Positions 8,477 through 17,224 of a DNA stretch of 41,089 nucleotides are shown here, piece after piece. Source of the stretch: a bacterium (GTDB taxonomy: Bacteria > Auribacterota > UBA3054); contig JAFZXZ010000004.1 in the NCBI GenBank assembly GCA_017616555.1, positions 1-41,089 on the forward strand, given 5' to 3'. Positions within the stretch are counted from its first letter, which is position 1. Each line of letters begins with the position of its first letter. A model generated the notes under the pieces. That model saw nothing but the letters and a program-made list of their open reading frames with translations. It searched no databases and had not been told where the DNA came from. The translations under genes and the position numbers were made by a program.

Positions 8477-11400
8477 TTAGTTTCTCTTTCTCATTAAGAG
8501 CAGCGCGAAGGCCGCTATTATGCCAAGCAGAGCCGGTTCCGGCACGGGCGATTCAAGCGTCACTTTCAGGTCTTTGACGTCAACGTAGGCGCCGCTGCCC
8601 GTCAGATTGAGGCGGAGGTAGTCCACCTGGTCGGAAGCGGCGACTTTCGTTCCGGTGATCTTGTAGCCTTCCACTTTGGTCGTGTTGTAGAAGGAGATCT
8701 CCTCAAGCTTCTTGTAGGAGGGCAGGGCGTTCAGCTCGAAGTCGTAGGCGATCCATTCGCCCCTGGGAGCGTTCTTGGTGAAGAGGCCCGTGTTCCTCGT
8801 ATAGTCGGTAAGCGAGAGTTTGATCATCTTCTGACCGCTGGAAGAGACGGCGGAGAAGGCGCTCTGGAACTGGCGCTGCTCCTCGTTCTGGGTCAGGTAG
8901 AAGTAGCCGTTGTAGTCCTCGGGGAAACGCAGCTTGCAGCTCACGCGGAAGTTGAGGTTCGTGCTGTGGCCAAGAGGCGCGCCGATAAAGATGAAGACGC
9001 CCTGGTCGGCGTTGGGCAGAGTGGAAACTTTGCTTCTGCCGAAACGGAGATAAGAGCTGGTGCCGTCGTTCTCGACAGTCGCGGAAAGCTGTTCGTTTTG
9101 GCTCCAAGAGCTGTCGGTCTCATCGAGCTCTTCCCCGACGCTCCCTTTGAAGTCATCGGAATAGAGCAGGTATCCCCTGCCTTCGTTGCCGCGCGGACGA
9201 ATGAATTTCTTCGTGATCGTTCCGGCCTCGCCGGCTTCGATCTTAACGACGCCCAGGTCTTTTCCGAAGGCGGTGGACTCATCCTTGCAGCGGATGAACA
9301 AAGACGCCTTGTCGGAGAAGGAGCCGTTATCGGGCACGACTTCGAATTTGTCGGAACCGGAAACGATCGTGGCGGTATAGTTGATCAGTTCGGAGGGAGC
9401 CGCGTTGGTGAGTACCCATTCCGTCTCCGTTTCACCGATCCTGAACGGCCTGCAAACGACGCCAAGGCTTGCCTTCTCGAGAGGCACAAGCTTGACTTCC
9501 AGGCTCTTGATCATCGCCTCGCCGTTTCCCTTGGGAAGATACATTCTCACGGCGTCCACGGAAGCGGTGGGCTTGACGGCGGAGCCCGTCAGCTCTCCTT
9601 CCACGGAAACGTTGTCGCCGTCGATGAACAGCCTGCGCAGGATCTTTTTTCCGGGAGTGGTGTTGATCTTGTAGCCGTAGCTTACGAAGGCGTTGGTGGC
9701 GAACTCCTTGCCGATGAGATGCGGATTCTCCCTATAGTCGGTCAATTCCAGCTTGAAATCGCCGCCCTCGTTCACGAATTCGCTCTGGAAAGAACGGTTG
9801 GCGCTGTTCTGGCCCAGCACGAATTTCGAGGCTCTGTCGTTCAGGGCCACTTCAACGTTGAACTGCAGGTCGAACTGACCCTGCAATCCGGCCGGCATGC
9901 CGATCCTGGCGAAAAGGCCGTCGGAATCAGCGTTGGAACCGTTGGTAGTCTCGGTGTTCTTCATGACCGCAAGCTTCTCATACGGGACGTCCGAGACGTA
10001 GCGCTCGATCTTAAGGTCGTCGATGCAGAATTCGCCTTCGCCCCACTGGAAGAAGCGCAGCACGGTAAAATAGTCGTCGCTGCCGCTCTTACTAAAAACG
10101 CCGTAGCAGTCTTCCTCGACGCCCGCGAATTTCAGTCTTCTCAGGACGTGGCGGTTCGCTCCGTTGACTTTCACAACGTCGGCTTCTATGAGCATTTCAA
10201 TATCAGTCCACTCGTCGTCCCTAAGGTAGCCTTTCGATCTGAATCTGTTGCCCTCTTCGTCCTTGTTGTCCGAGTCAACGAGGAAGCCGCTGGCGTGGCG
10301 CTTGAAGACGGGCTCGGCGATGTCCGGCGTGAAGAAGGAGAAGGTCTTGTCTCCCCTGCCGGACATCTTGACCTTGGCCGTGATGAAGAAGTAGCCGTGG
10401 GCGAAAGGCTGCGTCCATTTGGTCTTGATGCCCTGAATCTTCAGGTGCGGAGCGTAAAGTCCGGTGAGATATTTGACCTGCAGGTACTTGTTGGTGACGC
10501 CGTCTTTTATTTCGGCGCGCACGATGGAGCTGCCGTTGGTGGCGGGTCCGTAGCCTACGGTCCAGTTGCCCTTGCCTATAATGCTCTCGTCCACCGCATA
10601 GTCTTCGAAATCCTCGCTCTTGACAAGGTCATAGTAAGTCGGAGAGACCGTCCTCATTTTGAAATCCACTTCCTTGGTGGCGGAAAGGGCGGCGTCCTGC
10701 TCAATGATGTTATCGAATTTGTCCTGCGTGAAGTCTTCCTTGTAGAGCACATATCCTTCCTCGTCGGAACCGTTGGCCACGGAGATCTTTCTTGTGAGGC
10801 AGCCGGCGGTGCCGCCGTTGATCTTGACTATGCAGTAAGGACGCGTGGAGTTGGCTCTGGAAAGGTCAGCCGTCAAGGTGATGGTCTCTGAGGAGTAGAA
10901 TTTCCCCTCATCTTTGGAAATAGCGAAGATGTTTTCGGGGTCGCTGATTATTTCCGCCCTGTAGCCGACGTAGCTGTTGGCGGCGCGGTTTGTAAGACTG
11001 AGTTTGCAGACAGATTCTTTCAGCGGGAAGAAAGGCTCTTCCGTGAAGGCGAGTTCGCCGACTTTCCAGCCTTTGCCGTAGCTGAAGACCACGGCGCAGG
11101 GCTGAACGCCTTCCATGATATTGTAAGCCTTGACGATGACGGTGTAGTAGCCGGCGGGAGAATTGCCGAGCCTCATGACTTCGATGTTGTTGAGGTGGTC
11201 GTTAAGGTAATGTCTCAGGCCTGCGGGATCCACGACGGTAAGGTCCAGATCGTTGACCAGCGCCTTTTCGGCGCCCCAGGTGCCGGGATAGTCAGACCAG
11301 CAAAGGCCCACGACCAGGTCGCAGCCGGCCGGTTTCTCGAAGTAGTTCGTCACCGCTTTGCCGGTGGATCTGAGACTCATTTCGGCAAAAGACATCTGGC

Positions 11401-13048
11401 CGTCCGTGGGCTCAAGGCTCTCTTTCACGTTCACGTGCCCGTTGCCTTCCACATTGTTCGGGCGCATGAGAGGGATCTCCATGAAGCGGTCGTACTGGCC
11501 GGGGAAGAGCGACTTGGCGCCCACGCACATGACGCATTTTACCAGCGCGGCGCTGGGGCTTTCCACGTGCCTGTTGTTGGTGAGGTAATCCCTTACCACA
11601 GCCGCGCAACCGGCCGCGATCGGCGAAGCCATGGACGTGCCGCCCATATAGGTGTAATACTGCGTTCTGGTGCTGGTCTTGTCAGCGCTGGCCAAAGTCG
11701 AATAGACGCCGGTGGCCGGAGCGATGATGTCCGGTTTGGTGCGGCCGTCGGCGCAGGGTCCCCTGGCGGAAAAGTCCGCGATGCCCTGGTGCACGCCGTC
11801 AAAGGGTTCGCACTCCGTCGCCAGCTTGGGACGCCAGTTCTCCGAACCGCCCACCGTTATGATGTTCTTGGCGGAGGAGTCGTACATGATGGCGCTCTGG
11901 GTGGGCAGGTCGATCTTTTTGTTGCCGTTGCCGCTTGAGAAGCAGATGGTGTAGTCCTTGTGGTCCCAGATGACCTGGTCGTAGAGGCGCGCGCCGCTTC
12001 CGTAGTAGCCGTCGCTGTTGCTGCCCCAGCTGTTGTTCATGACGCGGGCGCCTTCGTTGTAAGTGTTGACAAGGTCGTCCTCGTTGCCGGAATAGATGTA
12101 GCCGCTCCTAAGTCCGGCGCACAGGCAGAAGATATCCGCTTCGCAGGCCATGCCGCGGAACTGTCCGTCGCTGGCGGCGCCGTTGCCGACCGCCGAACCG
12201 GCCACGTGCGTTCCGTGGTTGCCGGCGTCGGCCCAGTCGTCATAGGAACCTCTTTCATTGGCGATGCCTGTGGTGGCGCGGCCCTTTATGTTCTTGCCCA
12301 AAAAGTCCGGGTGGATCTTGTCGGTGGTGCCGTTGTCAAGGCCGGTGTCCTGAATGCAGACCATCTGTCCCTTGCCGGTATAGCCGTCCAGCTGCAGATC
12401 GTCAACGTTGCACAGGAATTCGGATCTGGAGACGTCGTTGCAGAGCTCTTCCTCCGCGTAGGGTTCCAGGAAAGCCACGTCTCCCCTCTTGGCGATCTCA
12501 TAAGCCTGGCCGTTCGTCATGAGCGCCTTCACGCAGGGTTCCAGCGTGTTGAAGAGCTCTTCGACCTCCTTGGCGCCCGCGGCTTCCAGCGCTTCTTTTA
12601 TCGCGGGAAGATATTCTTTCCTGAAGGTGCCGACCTGGACGGGATAATACTTCTCCCCGCCCACTGCGTTGACGCTCGCTTCACCAGCGCCCGGATAAGT
12701 CATTTTGTATTCCGGCAGATATTCGCCTGCGTAAAGGATGGAGAAACGCTCTTTCAGATCCGCCAGCGCCGTCTCGTTCGCTTCCACGATGTAAGCGTTT
12801 GGCGGAATGTTGCCCAGGAAGTTTATGCCGAGAGCTTTGACCGCTTCCCGCTCTTCAGGCGTGAAGTTGCTTTCCGGCTGCACAATGTAAAGGCGCGTGC
12901 CGTCCGCAGTGGGAGTGCAGACGGGAGCCTGCAGGCTGTTGACGGTCGGCGAAGTAGGATCGATGGTCGCCTTTATAAGCCTGATCTTGCCGGGATCAGC
13001 GAGAAGGGTTAGAGAGATGAACGCCGTAAATAGAGCGAGTTTTTTCAT
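8477..13048 (-). CDS. Large secreted KP-43-like subtilase with PEP-CTERM tail (second paralog)
   Basis: A 1523-residue S8 peptidase, paralogous along most of its length to the 1506-residue one at 1346-5866. Signal peptide 1-17, then ADPGKIRLIKATIDP and a propeptide-like region to about 200. The catalytic domain (about 205-525) has Asp234 (IQDTGLDNG), His278 (GNHGTHVAG), Asn374 (SSGN) and Ser472 (GGTSMASP). A KP-43-like beta domain with CWSDYPGT and LVNDLDLTV follows (about 560-660), then alternating Ig/BACON-like and jelly-roll-like modules, one opening SEDFEDY and another GYLLYSDDF. The last 22 residues, VPEPALLGI, a hydrophobic helix and RKRN, form a PEP-CTERM signal. AAGGA precedes the start. 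It lies 24 nt after the next subtilase gene and directly before the SixA gene. It is probably surface-anchored or released after exosortase processing. Confidence 0.93.
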   Translation of the reverse strand: MKKLALFTAFISLTLLADPGKIRLIKATIDPTSPTVNSLQAPVCTPTADGTRLYIVQPESNFTPEEREAVKALGINFLGNIPPNAYIVEANETALADLKERFSILYAGEYLPEYKMTYPGAGEASVNAVGGEKYYPVQVGTFRKEYLPAIKEALEAAGAKEVEELFNTLEPCVKALMTNGQAYEIAKRGDVAFLEPYAEEELCNDVSRSEFLCNVDDLQLDGYTGKGQMVCIQDTGLDNGTTDKIHPDFLGKNIKGRATTGIANERGSYDDWADAGNHGTHVAGSAVGNGAASDGQFRGMACEADIFCLCAGLRSGYIYSGNEDDLVNTYNEGARVMNNSWGSNSDGYYGSGARLYDQVIWDHKDYTICFSSGNGNKKIDLPTQSAIMYDSSAKNIITVGGSENWRPKLATECEPFDGVHQGIADFSARGPCADGRTKPDIIAPATGVYSTLASADKTSTRTQYYTYMGGTSMASPIAAGCAAVVRDYLTNNRHVESPSAALVKCVMCVGAKSLFPGQYDRFMEIPLMRPNNVEGNGHVNVKESLEPTDGQMSFAEMSLRSTGKAVTNYFEKPAGCDLVVGLCWSDYPGTWGAEKALVNDLDLTVVDPAGLRHYLNDHLNNIEVMRLGNSPAGYYTVIVKAYNIMEGVQPCAVVFSYGKGWKVGELAFTEEPFFPLKESVCKLSLTNRAANSYVGYRAEIISDPENIFAISKDEGKFYSSETITLTADLSRANSTRPYCIVKINGGTAGCLTRKISVANGSDEEGYVLYKEDFTQDKFDNIIEQDAALSATKEVDFKMRTVSPTYYDLVKSEDFEDYAVDESIIGKGNWTVGYGPATNGSSIVRAEIKDGVTNKYLQVKYLTGLYAPHLKIQGIKTKWTQPFAHGYFFITAKVKMSGRGDKTFSFFTPDIAEPVFKRHASGFLVDSDNKDEEGNRFRSKGYLRDDEWTDIEMLIEADVVKVNGANRHVLRRLKFAGVEEDCYGVFSKSGSDDYFTVLRFFQWGEGEFCIDDLKIERYVSDVPYEKLAVMKNTETTNGSNADSDGLFARIGMPAGLQGQFDLQFNVEVALNDRASKFVLGQNSANRSFQSEFVNEGGDFKLELTDYRENPHLIGKEFATNAFVSYGYKINTTPGKKILRRLFIDGDNVSVEGELTGSAVKPTASVDAVRMYLPKGNGEAMIKSLEVKLVPLEKASLGVVCRPFRIGETETEWVLTNAAPSELINYTATIVSGSDKFEVVPDNGSFSDKASLFIRCKDESTAFGKDLGVVKIEAGEAGTITKKFIRPRGNEGRGYLLYSDDFKGSVGEELDETDSSWSQNEQLSATVENDGTSSYLRFGRSKVSTLPNADQGVFIFIGAPLGHSTNLNFRVSCKLRFPEDYNGYFYLTQNEEQRQFQSAFSAVSSSGQKMIKLSLTDYTRNTGLFTKNAPRGEWIAYDFELNALPSYKKLEEISFYNTTKVEGYKITGTKVAASDQVDYLRLNLTGSGAYVDVKDLKVTLESPVPEPALLGIIAAFALLLMRKRN

Positions 13049-13072
13049 GTGGGTTCCTTAATTTGATCTTTA

Positions 13073-15697
13073 TTACTCAGTGCTGTTGTCGTTTATAAAT
13101 TCGCTAAGGCCTAAAGCCAGGGAAGCCGGATCTCCTTCCCCGGAGGAGATCAGTTTCATCTTGAGGCTGAATTTGCCGGTCTTCTTTTTCACGCTGGCTT
13201 TGACCGTGGTCCCTTCCGCGGGAGAGCCGGAATAAGTGATCACCTTGCCTTTGTCCTCGCCGCGGCAGAGGGAGTCTCCGACGAACCTGGTGTCGCCTTC
13301 CTTGGTGTTTAAGATCGTGATCTCATTATCTTCGCCGCACCTGTCCTTCAGGTCGTCCAGGATGACGCCCTTGCCTTTTATCGCGGCTTTGTCAGGCGGC
13401 GTGTAATAGATCATGCTGCCGTCGTAAGTCAAAAACGAGATATAGTTCGTGGCACCTTTGTCGGAATAGGAGAATTTGTCGTTCTTCGCCGCGTAAGAGA
13501 AGGAAAATCCGCCGTCTTTAACAACGAGCTTGCCCTTCTCGAGCTTGGGAGAGAACTTTCTGCCGATAGAGATGTTTTTCAAGCTGTTGAAGATCCCCAT
13601 GTAGCCGGTGTATTCGACAGCGGCGCGCCCTTTTTTACCCAACGTTCCCGTCAAGGAGAAATTAAGGCTGCCCTTCCAGTCCAACGGCCTGAACGTACGG
13701 CGGCCTTTGCCGGTCGTGTGCTCGCCGGCGCGGTAGTGGAAGACCAGGGCGCAAGGCTGCGGGCCCCGCATGATGCTCTTGGCCCTGACGATCACTTTGT
13801 AATCGCCTTCCGGCGCTTCGTAGATGTGCAGAACTTCCACGTTGTTCAAATGATCGTTCAGGGTGTGCTTCGTGCCGTCAGGATCGATCACGTAAAGGTC
13901 GAGGTCATTCACAAGAGCCTTGTCCGCGCCGATCGAACCGGGATAGTCGGACCAGACGAGACCGACGTTCAGGTCGCAAACAGCTTTCTTGGAATAGACG
14001 TTGGTGACGGCCTGCCCGTTCAAACTGAAGGTGAATTCATCGAAGAACATCTCGCCGTCCGTGGGTTCAAGGCTCTCCTTGATGTTGATGTGCCCATGTC
14101 CTTCCACAGCGTTGGGCCTGACGTCTTCGAATTCTTTTTCGTACTGCCCGGGGATCAGCGTGCGGGCGCCGGTCACCAGGATCGCTTTCACCAGCGCGGC
14201 GCTGGCTGAAGCGACGTTGCGTTTCTTGCTGAGATAATCCCTTATGATGGCGCAGCAGCCGGCCGTGATGGGGCTCGCCATGCTGGTGCCGGACATATAG
14301 CAGTAATACTCACTCCTTACGGAAGAGTGCACATTGCTGGACAGCGTCGAGTAAATGTAGGTCCCGGGCGCCACGACGTCCGGCTTGATCCTGCCGTCGC
14401 GGCAAGGGCCGCGGCTTGAGAACCAGGCCATGCCCTGGTGCACGCCGTCGTCCGGCTTAGCGTCCTCGCCCTGATCGGGGCGGTAGCTTTCCGCGGCGCC
14501 CACCGTGATGACGTTCTTGGCGGCAGAAGCTTCGTTCATGGTGCTTCTTGGGGGAGCATAGGCGTATTTATTCGCGTTGCCCGATGAAAAGCAGACAGTG
14601 TAGTCTGGGAAAAGCCAGATCAGGGAATCGTAAAAACGGGCTTCCGAACTGTAATAGCCGTCGCTGGTGATGCCCCAGCTGTTGTTAATGACGCGGCAGC
14701 CGGAATGATAAGTGTTAGTAAGGTCAGCCGCGTTGCCAACGCCGATATATCCGTCGCTTTTGCCTGCGCACAAAATGAAAAGCGAAGCGTCGGGCGCCAT
14801 ACCGCGGTACTGGCCGCCGCTGGCGCTGCCCGTGCCGACGGCGGAACCGCACACGTGGGTGCCGTGGTCGCCGTTGTCTCTCCAATCATTATATGAGCCG
14901 CGCTCATTGGCGACTGTGGCGGTGGCGCGGCCGATGATCTTCTTGTTCTTGAAGTCGGGATGGATGTTCGCAAGGTCTCCGTTGTCCAAGCCCGTGTCAT
15001 GGATGCAGACCATCTGACCTTTGCCGGTGTAGCCGGCCAGCTGCAGGTCTTCCAAGTTGGCGAGCGATCCACTCTTGGCGACGTCGTTCAAAGGTTTCGC
15101 CGGCGCATAGGGTTCGATGAAGGCTACGTCTCCCCTCTTGGCGATCTCATAAGCCTGGCTGTTAGTGAGCTTAGTCTTCACGCAGGGTTCCAGGGTGCCG
15201 GAAACCTCCGCAATATCCGGCGCTCCTAAGGCTTCCAGCGCTCTTACGATATCGGGGAGGCATTCCTGCCTGAAAGTACCGACCTTGACAGAATAAGCGA
15301 TCTCCTCGCCAGCGGCATCAATGCTCGCTTCGTCAGCGCCAGAGTAAAGCAGTTTGTATTCCGGCAGGAATTCGCCGGCGTAAAGGATGGAGAACTTTTC
15401 CTTAAGCGTTATGAGATTTCTTTCCCCCGCCTCCACAAGGTAGGCGTTGGGCGGGAAGATGCCGCGGAAGATGATCCCCAGCTTTTCAACTTCGATACGC
15501 TCGTCGTCCGTGAAATTCGTTTCCGGCTGCACGACGTATAGGCGCGTGCCGGCGGAGGAAAGAGAGCAGACTGATGTTTGAAGACTGTTGACGGCAGACG
15601 CTGCCGGATCGATGGTGGCTTTGGCAAGCTTGATGAGCCCGGGATCGGCAAAAAGAGAAACTGAAAAAAGTGCGAGGAAAAGCGGAAGTTTTTTCAT
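13073..15697 (-). CDS. Secreted KP-43-like subtilase with an unfamiliar C-terminal domain (third paralog)
   Basis: An 874-residue S8 peptidase whose first 655 residues align with the two larger paralogs: signal peptide 1-17, ADPGLIKLAKATIDP, propeptide-like region, catalytic domain with Asp234 (IHDTGLDNG), His278 (GDHGTHVCG), Asn374 (SSGN) and Ser472 (SGTSMASP), and the KP-43-like beta domain (VWSDYPGS, LVNDLDLYV). It then differs. The Ig/jelly-roll modules and PEP-CTERM tail are absent, replaced by a domain at about 670-851 starting PLDWKGSLNFSLTG and ending GKFSLKMKL. The protein encoded just upstream consists essentially of that same domain. The last 20 residues show no anchor, so this paralog is probably released or held by the new domain. 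AAGGA lies before the start; the upstream gene ends 16 nt away. Confidence 0.92.
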   Translation of the reverse strand: MKKLPLFLALFSVSLFADPGLIKLAKATIDPAASAVNSLQTSVCSLSSAGTRLYVVQPETNFTDDERIEVEKLGIIFRGIFPPNAYLVEAGERNLITLKEKFSILYAGEFLPEYKLLYSGADEASIDAAGEEIAYSVKVGTFRQECLPDIVRALEALGAPDIAEVSGTLEPCVKTKLTNSQAYEIAKRGDVAFIEPYAPAKPLNDVAKSGSLANLEDLQLAGYTGKGQMVCIHDTGLDNGDLANIHPDFKNKKIIGRATATVANERGSYNDWRDNGDHGTHVCGSAVGTGSASGGQYRGMAPDASLFILCAGKSDGYIGVGNAADLTNTYHSGCRVINNSWGITSDGYYSSEARFYDSLIWLFPDYTVCFSSGNANKYAYAPPRSTMNEASAAKNVITVGAAESYRPDQGEDAKPDDGVHQGMAWFSSRGPCRDGRIKPDVVAPGTYIYSTLSSNVHSSVRSEYYCYMSGTSMASPITAGCCAIIRDYLSKKRNVASASAALVKAILVTGARTLIPGQYEKEFEDVRPNAVEGHGHINIKESLEPTDGEMFFDEFTFSLNGQAVTNVYSKKAVCDLNVGLVWSDYPGSIGADKALVNDLDLYVIDPDGTKHTLNDHLNNVEVLHIYEAPEGDYKVIVRAKSIMRGPQPCALVFHYRAGEHTTGKGRRTFRPLDWKGSLNFSLTGTLGKKGRAAVEYTGYMGIFNSLKNISIGRKFSPKLEKGKLVVKDGGFSFSYAAKNDKFSYSDKGATNYISFLTYDGSMIYYTPPDKAAIKGKGVILDDLKDRCGEDNEITILNTKEGDTRFVGDSLCRGEDKGKVITYSGSPAEGTTVKASVKKKTGKFSLKMKLISSGEGDPASLALGLSEFINDNSTE

Positions 15698-15713
15698 GTG
15701 TATTCCTTGATTA

Positions 15714-16439
15714 TTATTCTTTGTCTTCCAAGGGAGGATCCGGGACCCAGCAGCACAAGCTGGGCAATACGGAAGTGTAATTCGGATTGGAGGCTTCCTT
15801 TTTGACTTTCATCTTGAAATTGACTTTGCCGGTCCTTCTCTTCAGCGTGACCTTGATCTTTGTCCCTTCATAAGGCGTGCCGGAATAAGTGAAATTCTGG
15901 CCCACGGGCTGCAATTCGACTATGGAATCGCTGACGCAGTAAGGCGTCTCTTCGTTGGAATTGTAAAGCGTGAAGCCGTAATTGTCGTTGAAGTAGGGCA
16001 TCACGGGATCAAAGATCGTTCCCTGCCCCTTGATCTTGCCTATGCCCTGCGCCAGCGGATTGGAATAGTACATGTCGTCGGCCGCGTTGAAAGTCAGAAC
16101 AGAGATCCAATCCTCGGCGTAGCGGTCGTTGTAGGTGAACTTTCCGGTGCTGATGGTGTAGATGAATTCGGAATATTCGTCCCGGAAGACATAATTGCCG
16201 TTCCTCTTTTCGGGAACGACCTTCATGCCGACGCAGATGTCGTTCAAAATGTTATAAAGCCCTATCACGCGGTTGCCGAGCACCTCGTCCAATCCGGTGG
16301 AAGGCAGAAAGCCCGTCAGGGTGAGAGTGAAATTGCCCTTCCAGGCAAGGGGCGAAAGATCATAATGCCCGCTTTCAGACTCGCCTTCCGCGAAGAGTGA
16401 AAGAGCGGCGAAAAGGAGCAGGAATATTATCTTTTTCAT
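15714..16439 (-). CDS. Secreted single-domain protein matching the C-terminus of the adjacent subtilase
   Basis: A 241-residue protein of unknown function with signal peptide 1-17 (cleavage near LFAEG). Residues about 28-221 match residues 670-851 of the neighbouring subtilase by eye: PLAWKGNFTLTLTG against PLDWKGSLNFSLTG, IKGQGTIFD against IKGKGVILD, FTYSGTPYEGTKIKV against ITYSGSPAEGTTVKA, and GKVNFKMKV against GKFSLKMKL. The domain looks beta-rich with many aromatic residues. It ends with a Pro/Glu tail and no sorting signal. It is the first gene of the subtilase operon, with a strong AGGAGG site before the ATG and an AT-rich leader after the RNase HI terminator. It might bind the same partner as the peptidase domain or act as a scaffold; that is inference only. 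Confidence 0.8.
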   Translation of the reverse strand: MKKIIFLLLFAALSLFAEGESESGHYDLSPLAWKGNFTLTLTGFLPSTGLDEVLGNRVIGLYNILNDICVGMKVVPEKRNGNYVFRDEYSEFIYTISTGKFTYNDRYAEDWISVLTFNAADDMYYSNPLAQGIGKIKGQGTIFDPVMPYFNDNYGFTLYNSNEETPYCVSDSIVELQPVGQNFTYSGTPYEGTKIKVTLKRRTGKVNFKMKVKKEASNPNYTSVLPSLCCWVPDPPLEDKE

Positions 16440-16480
16440 GGCAATTCCTCCTGAATTATATTACATATTAATTTTACCAT

Positions 16481-16506
16481 AAAAAAAGCGAGCTTTGCGC
16501 TCGCCT
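16481..16506 (-). terminator. Rho-independent terminator after the RNase HI gene
   Basis: On the minus strand GCGAGC pairs with GCTCGC (16499-16504 with 16488-16493) around a 5-nt loop, followed by seven T (16481-16487). The hairpin overlaps the region just after the RNase HI stop codon and closes the EF-G-like/hldA/yebC/rnhA unit. Confidence 0.75.
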
Positions 16507-16507
16507 T

Positions 16508-17224
16508 TTACTCCTCTATTCCCCACTCGTTGAGGCGGCCTTTTTTCTCCGCCTCCTCGAATTCCTCGTAGGCCATCTCCTCCTCGACCAGTTTCCTTAT
16601 CTCCTCGCTGTCGGGGTCCTCAAGTTCCTTGGCCCCCTTGTCGTTGTAGTAGGGGTCTTTGTACTCGTCCTCAGACTTTTTCGATTTAGCTGCTTTCTGG
16701 GGCTTGGGCTTCTTGGCTTTCTCCGTCTGGGGAACGTCCGTTTCCTTTAGGACGCCGACTTCGCCTTTCACTTTGCAGGCGAAACTCGCGATTTTGTCGG
16801 CGTCTTCGTTCTCAGGCACCCGTGAGTGGCCGGGAACCTGGAGGAAACTTAGTTTGGGAAATTCTTTCAGGTACTGCTTCAGCGCCTCGACCATTTCAAT
16901 GTTCGCCTTGGGCGTCCAGCCTTTCGTCATAAGTCCTATGACGTAGGTTGAGTCGGAGCAGATGACGATAGCTTTTTCCTTGTCCTTTATGGCGGAAAGG
17001 CCGAATCTGACGGCCTCGAGCTCGGCGATGTTATTGGTCACTTCGTCGCCCAAATAGACTCTGAAATTCTTCCTGTACTGGTTATAGAGAAGGACGATCC
17101 CGCACCCACCGGGTCCGGGATTGCCTTTGCAAGCGCCGTCGCAGTAAAGATAGATGGTGTCTTTGTAGTGCGTGACGCTAAGAGTAGGATGTTTGGTCCT
17201 TCTTTGGTAAGAAGGTTCGCTCAT
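16508..17224 (-). CDS. rnhA: Ribonuclease HI with acidic C-terminal extension
   Basis: A 238-residue enzyme that cuts the RNA strand of RNA-DNA hybrids. The RNase H fold spans about 22-150, with the catalytic acids Asp29 (YCDGACKGNPGPGG), Glu68 (NIAELEA), Asp91 (CSDSTYV) and Asp143 (ENEDADKIA) plus His133 (PGHSRVP). Normal RNase HI proteins are about 155 residues. Here some 85 extra residues follow: a Lys/Pro-rich linker (KAKKPKPQKAAKSKKSED) and a highly acidic, probably helical tail ending NEWGIEE, of unknown role. The start overlaps the yebC stop (ATGA), so the two are coupled. It is the last gene of its operon. Confidence 0.92.
   Translation of the reverse strand: MSEPSYQRRTKHPTLSVTHYKDTIYLYCDGACKGNPGPGGCGIVLLYNQYRKNFRVYLGDEVTNNIAELEAVRFGLSAIKDKEKAIVICSDSTYVIGLMTKGWTPKANIEMVEALKQYLKEFPKLSFLQVPGHSRVPENEDADKIASFACKVKGEVGVLKETDVPQTEKAKKPKPQKAAKSKKSEDEYKDPYYNDKGAKELEDPDSEEIRKLVEEEMAYEEFEEAEKKGRLNEWGIEE

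Noticed and set aside
8966..10891. Plus-strand open frame of 641 codons opposite the second subtilase
   Set aside because: Composition is that of a reverse-strand shadow, with no motif or signal. The minus-strand gene has complete domain structure and a PEP-CTERM end.
16455..16460. TATAAT just upstream of the small secreted protein gene as its promoter
   Set aside because: A start point 7 nt further would fall within the AGGAGG ribosome-binding site, so this box is too close. A TAAAAT at 16471-16476 is possible but has no good -35.
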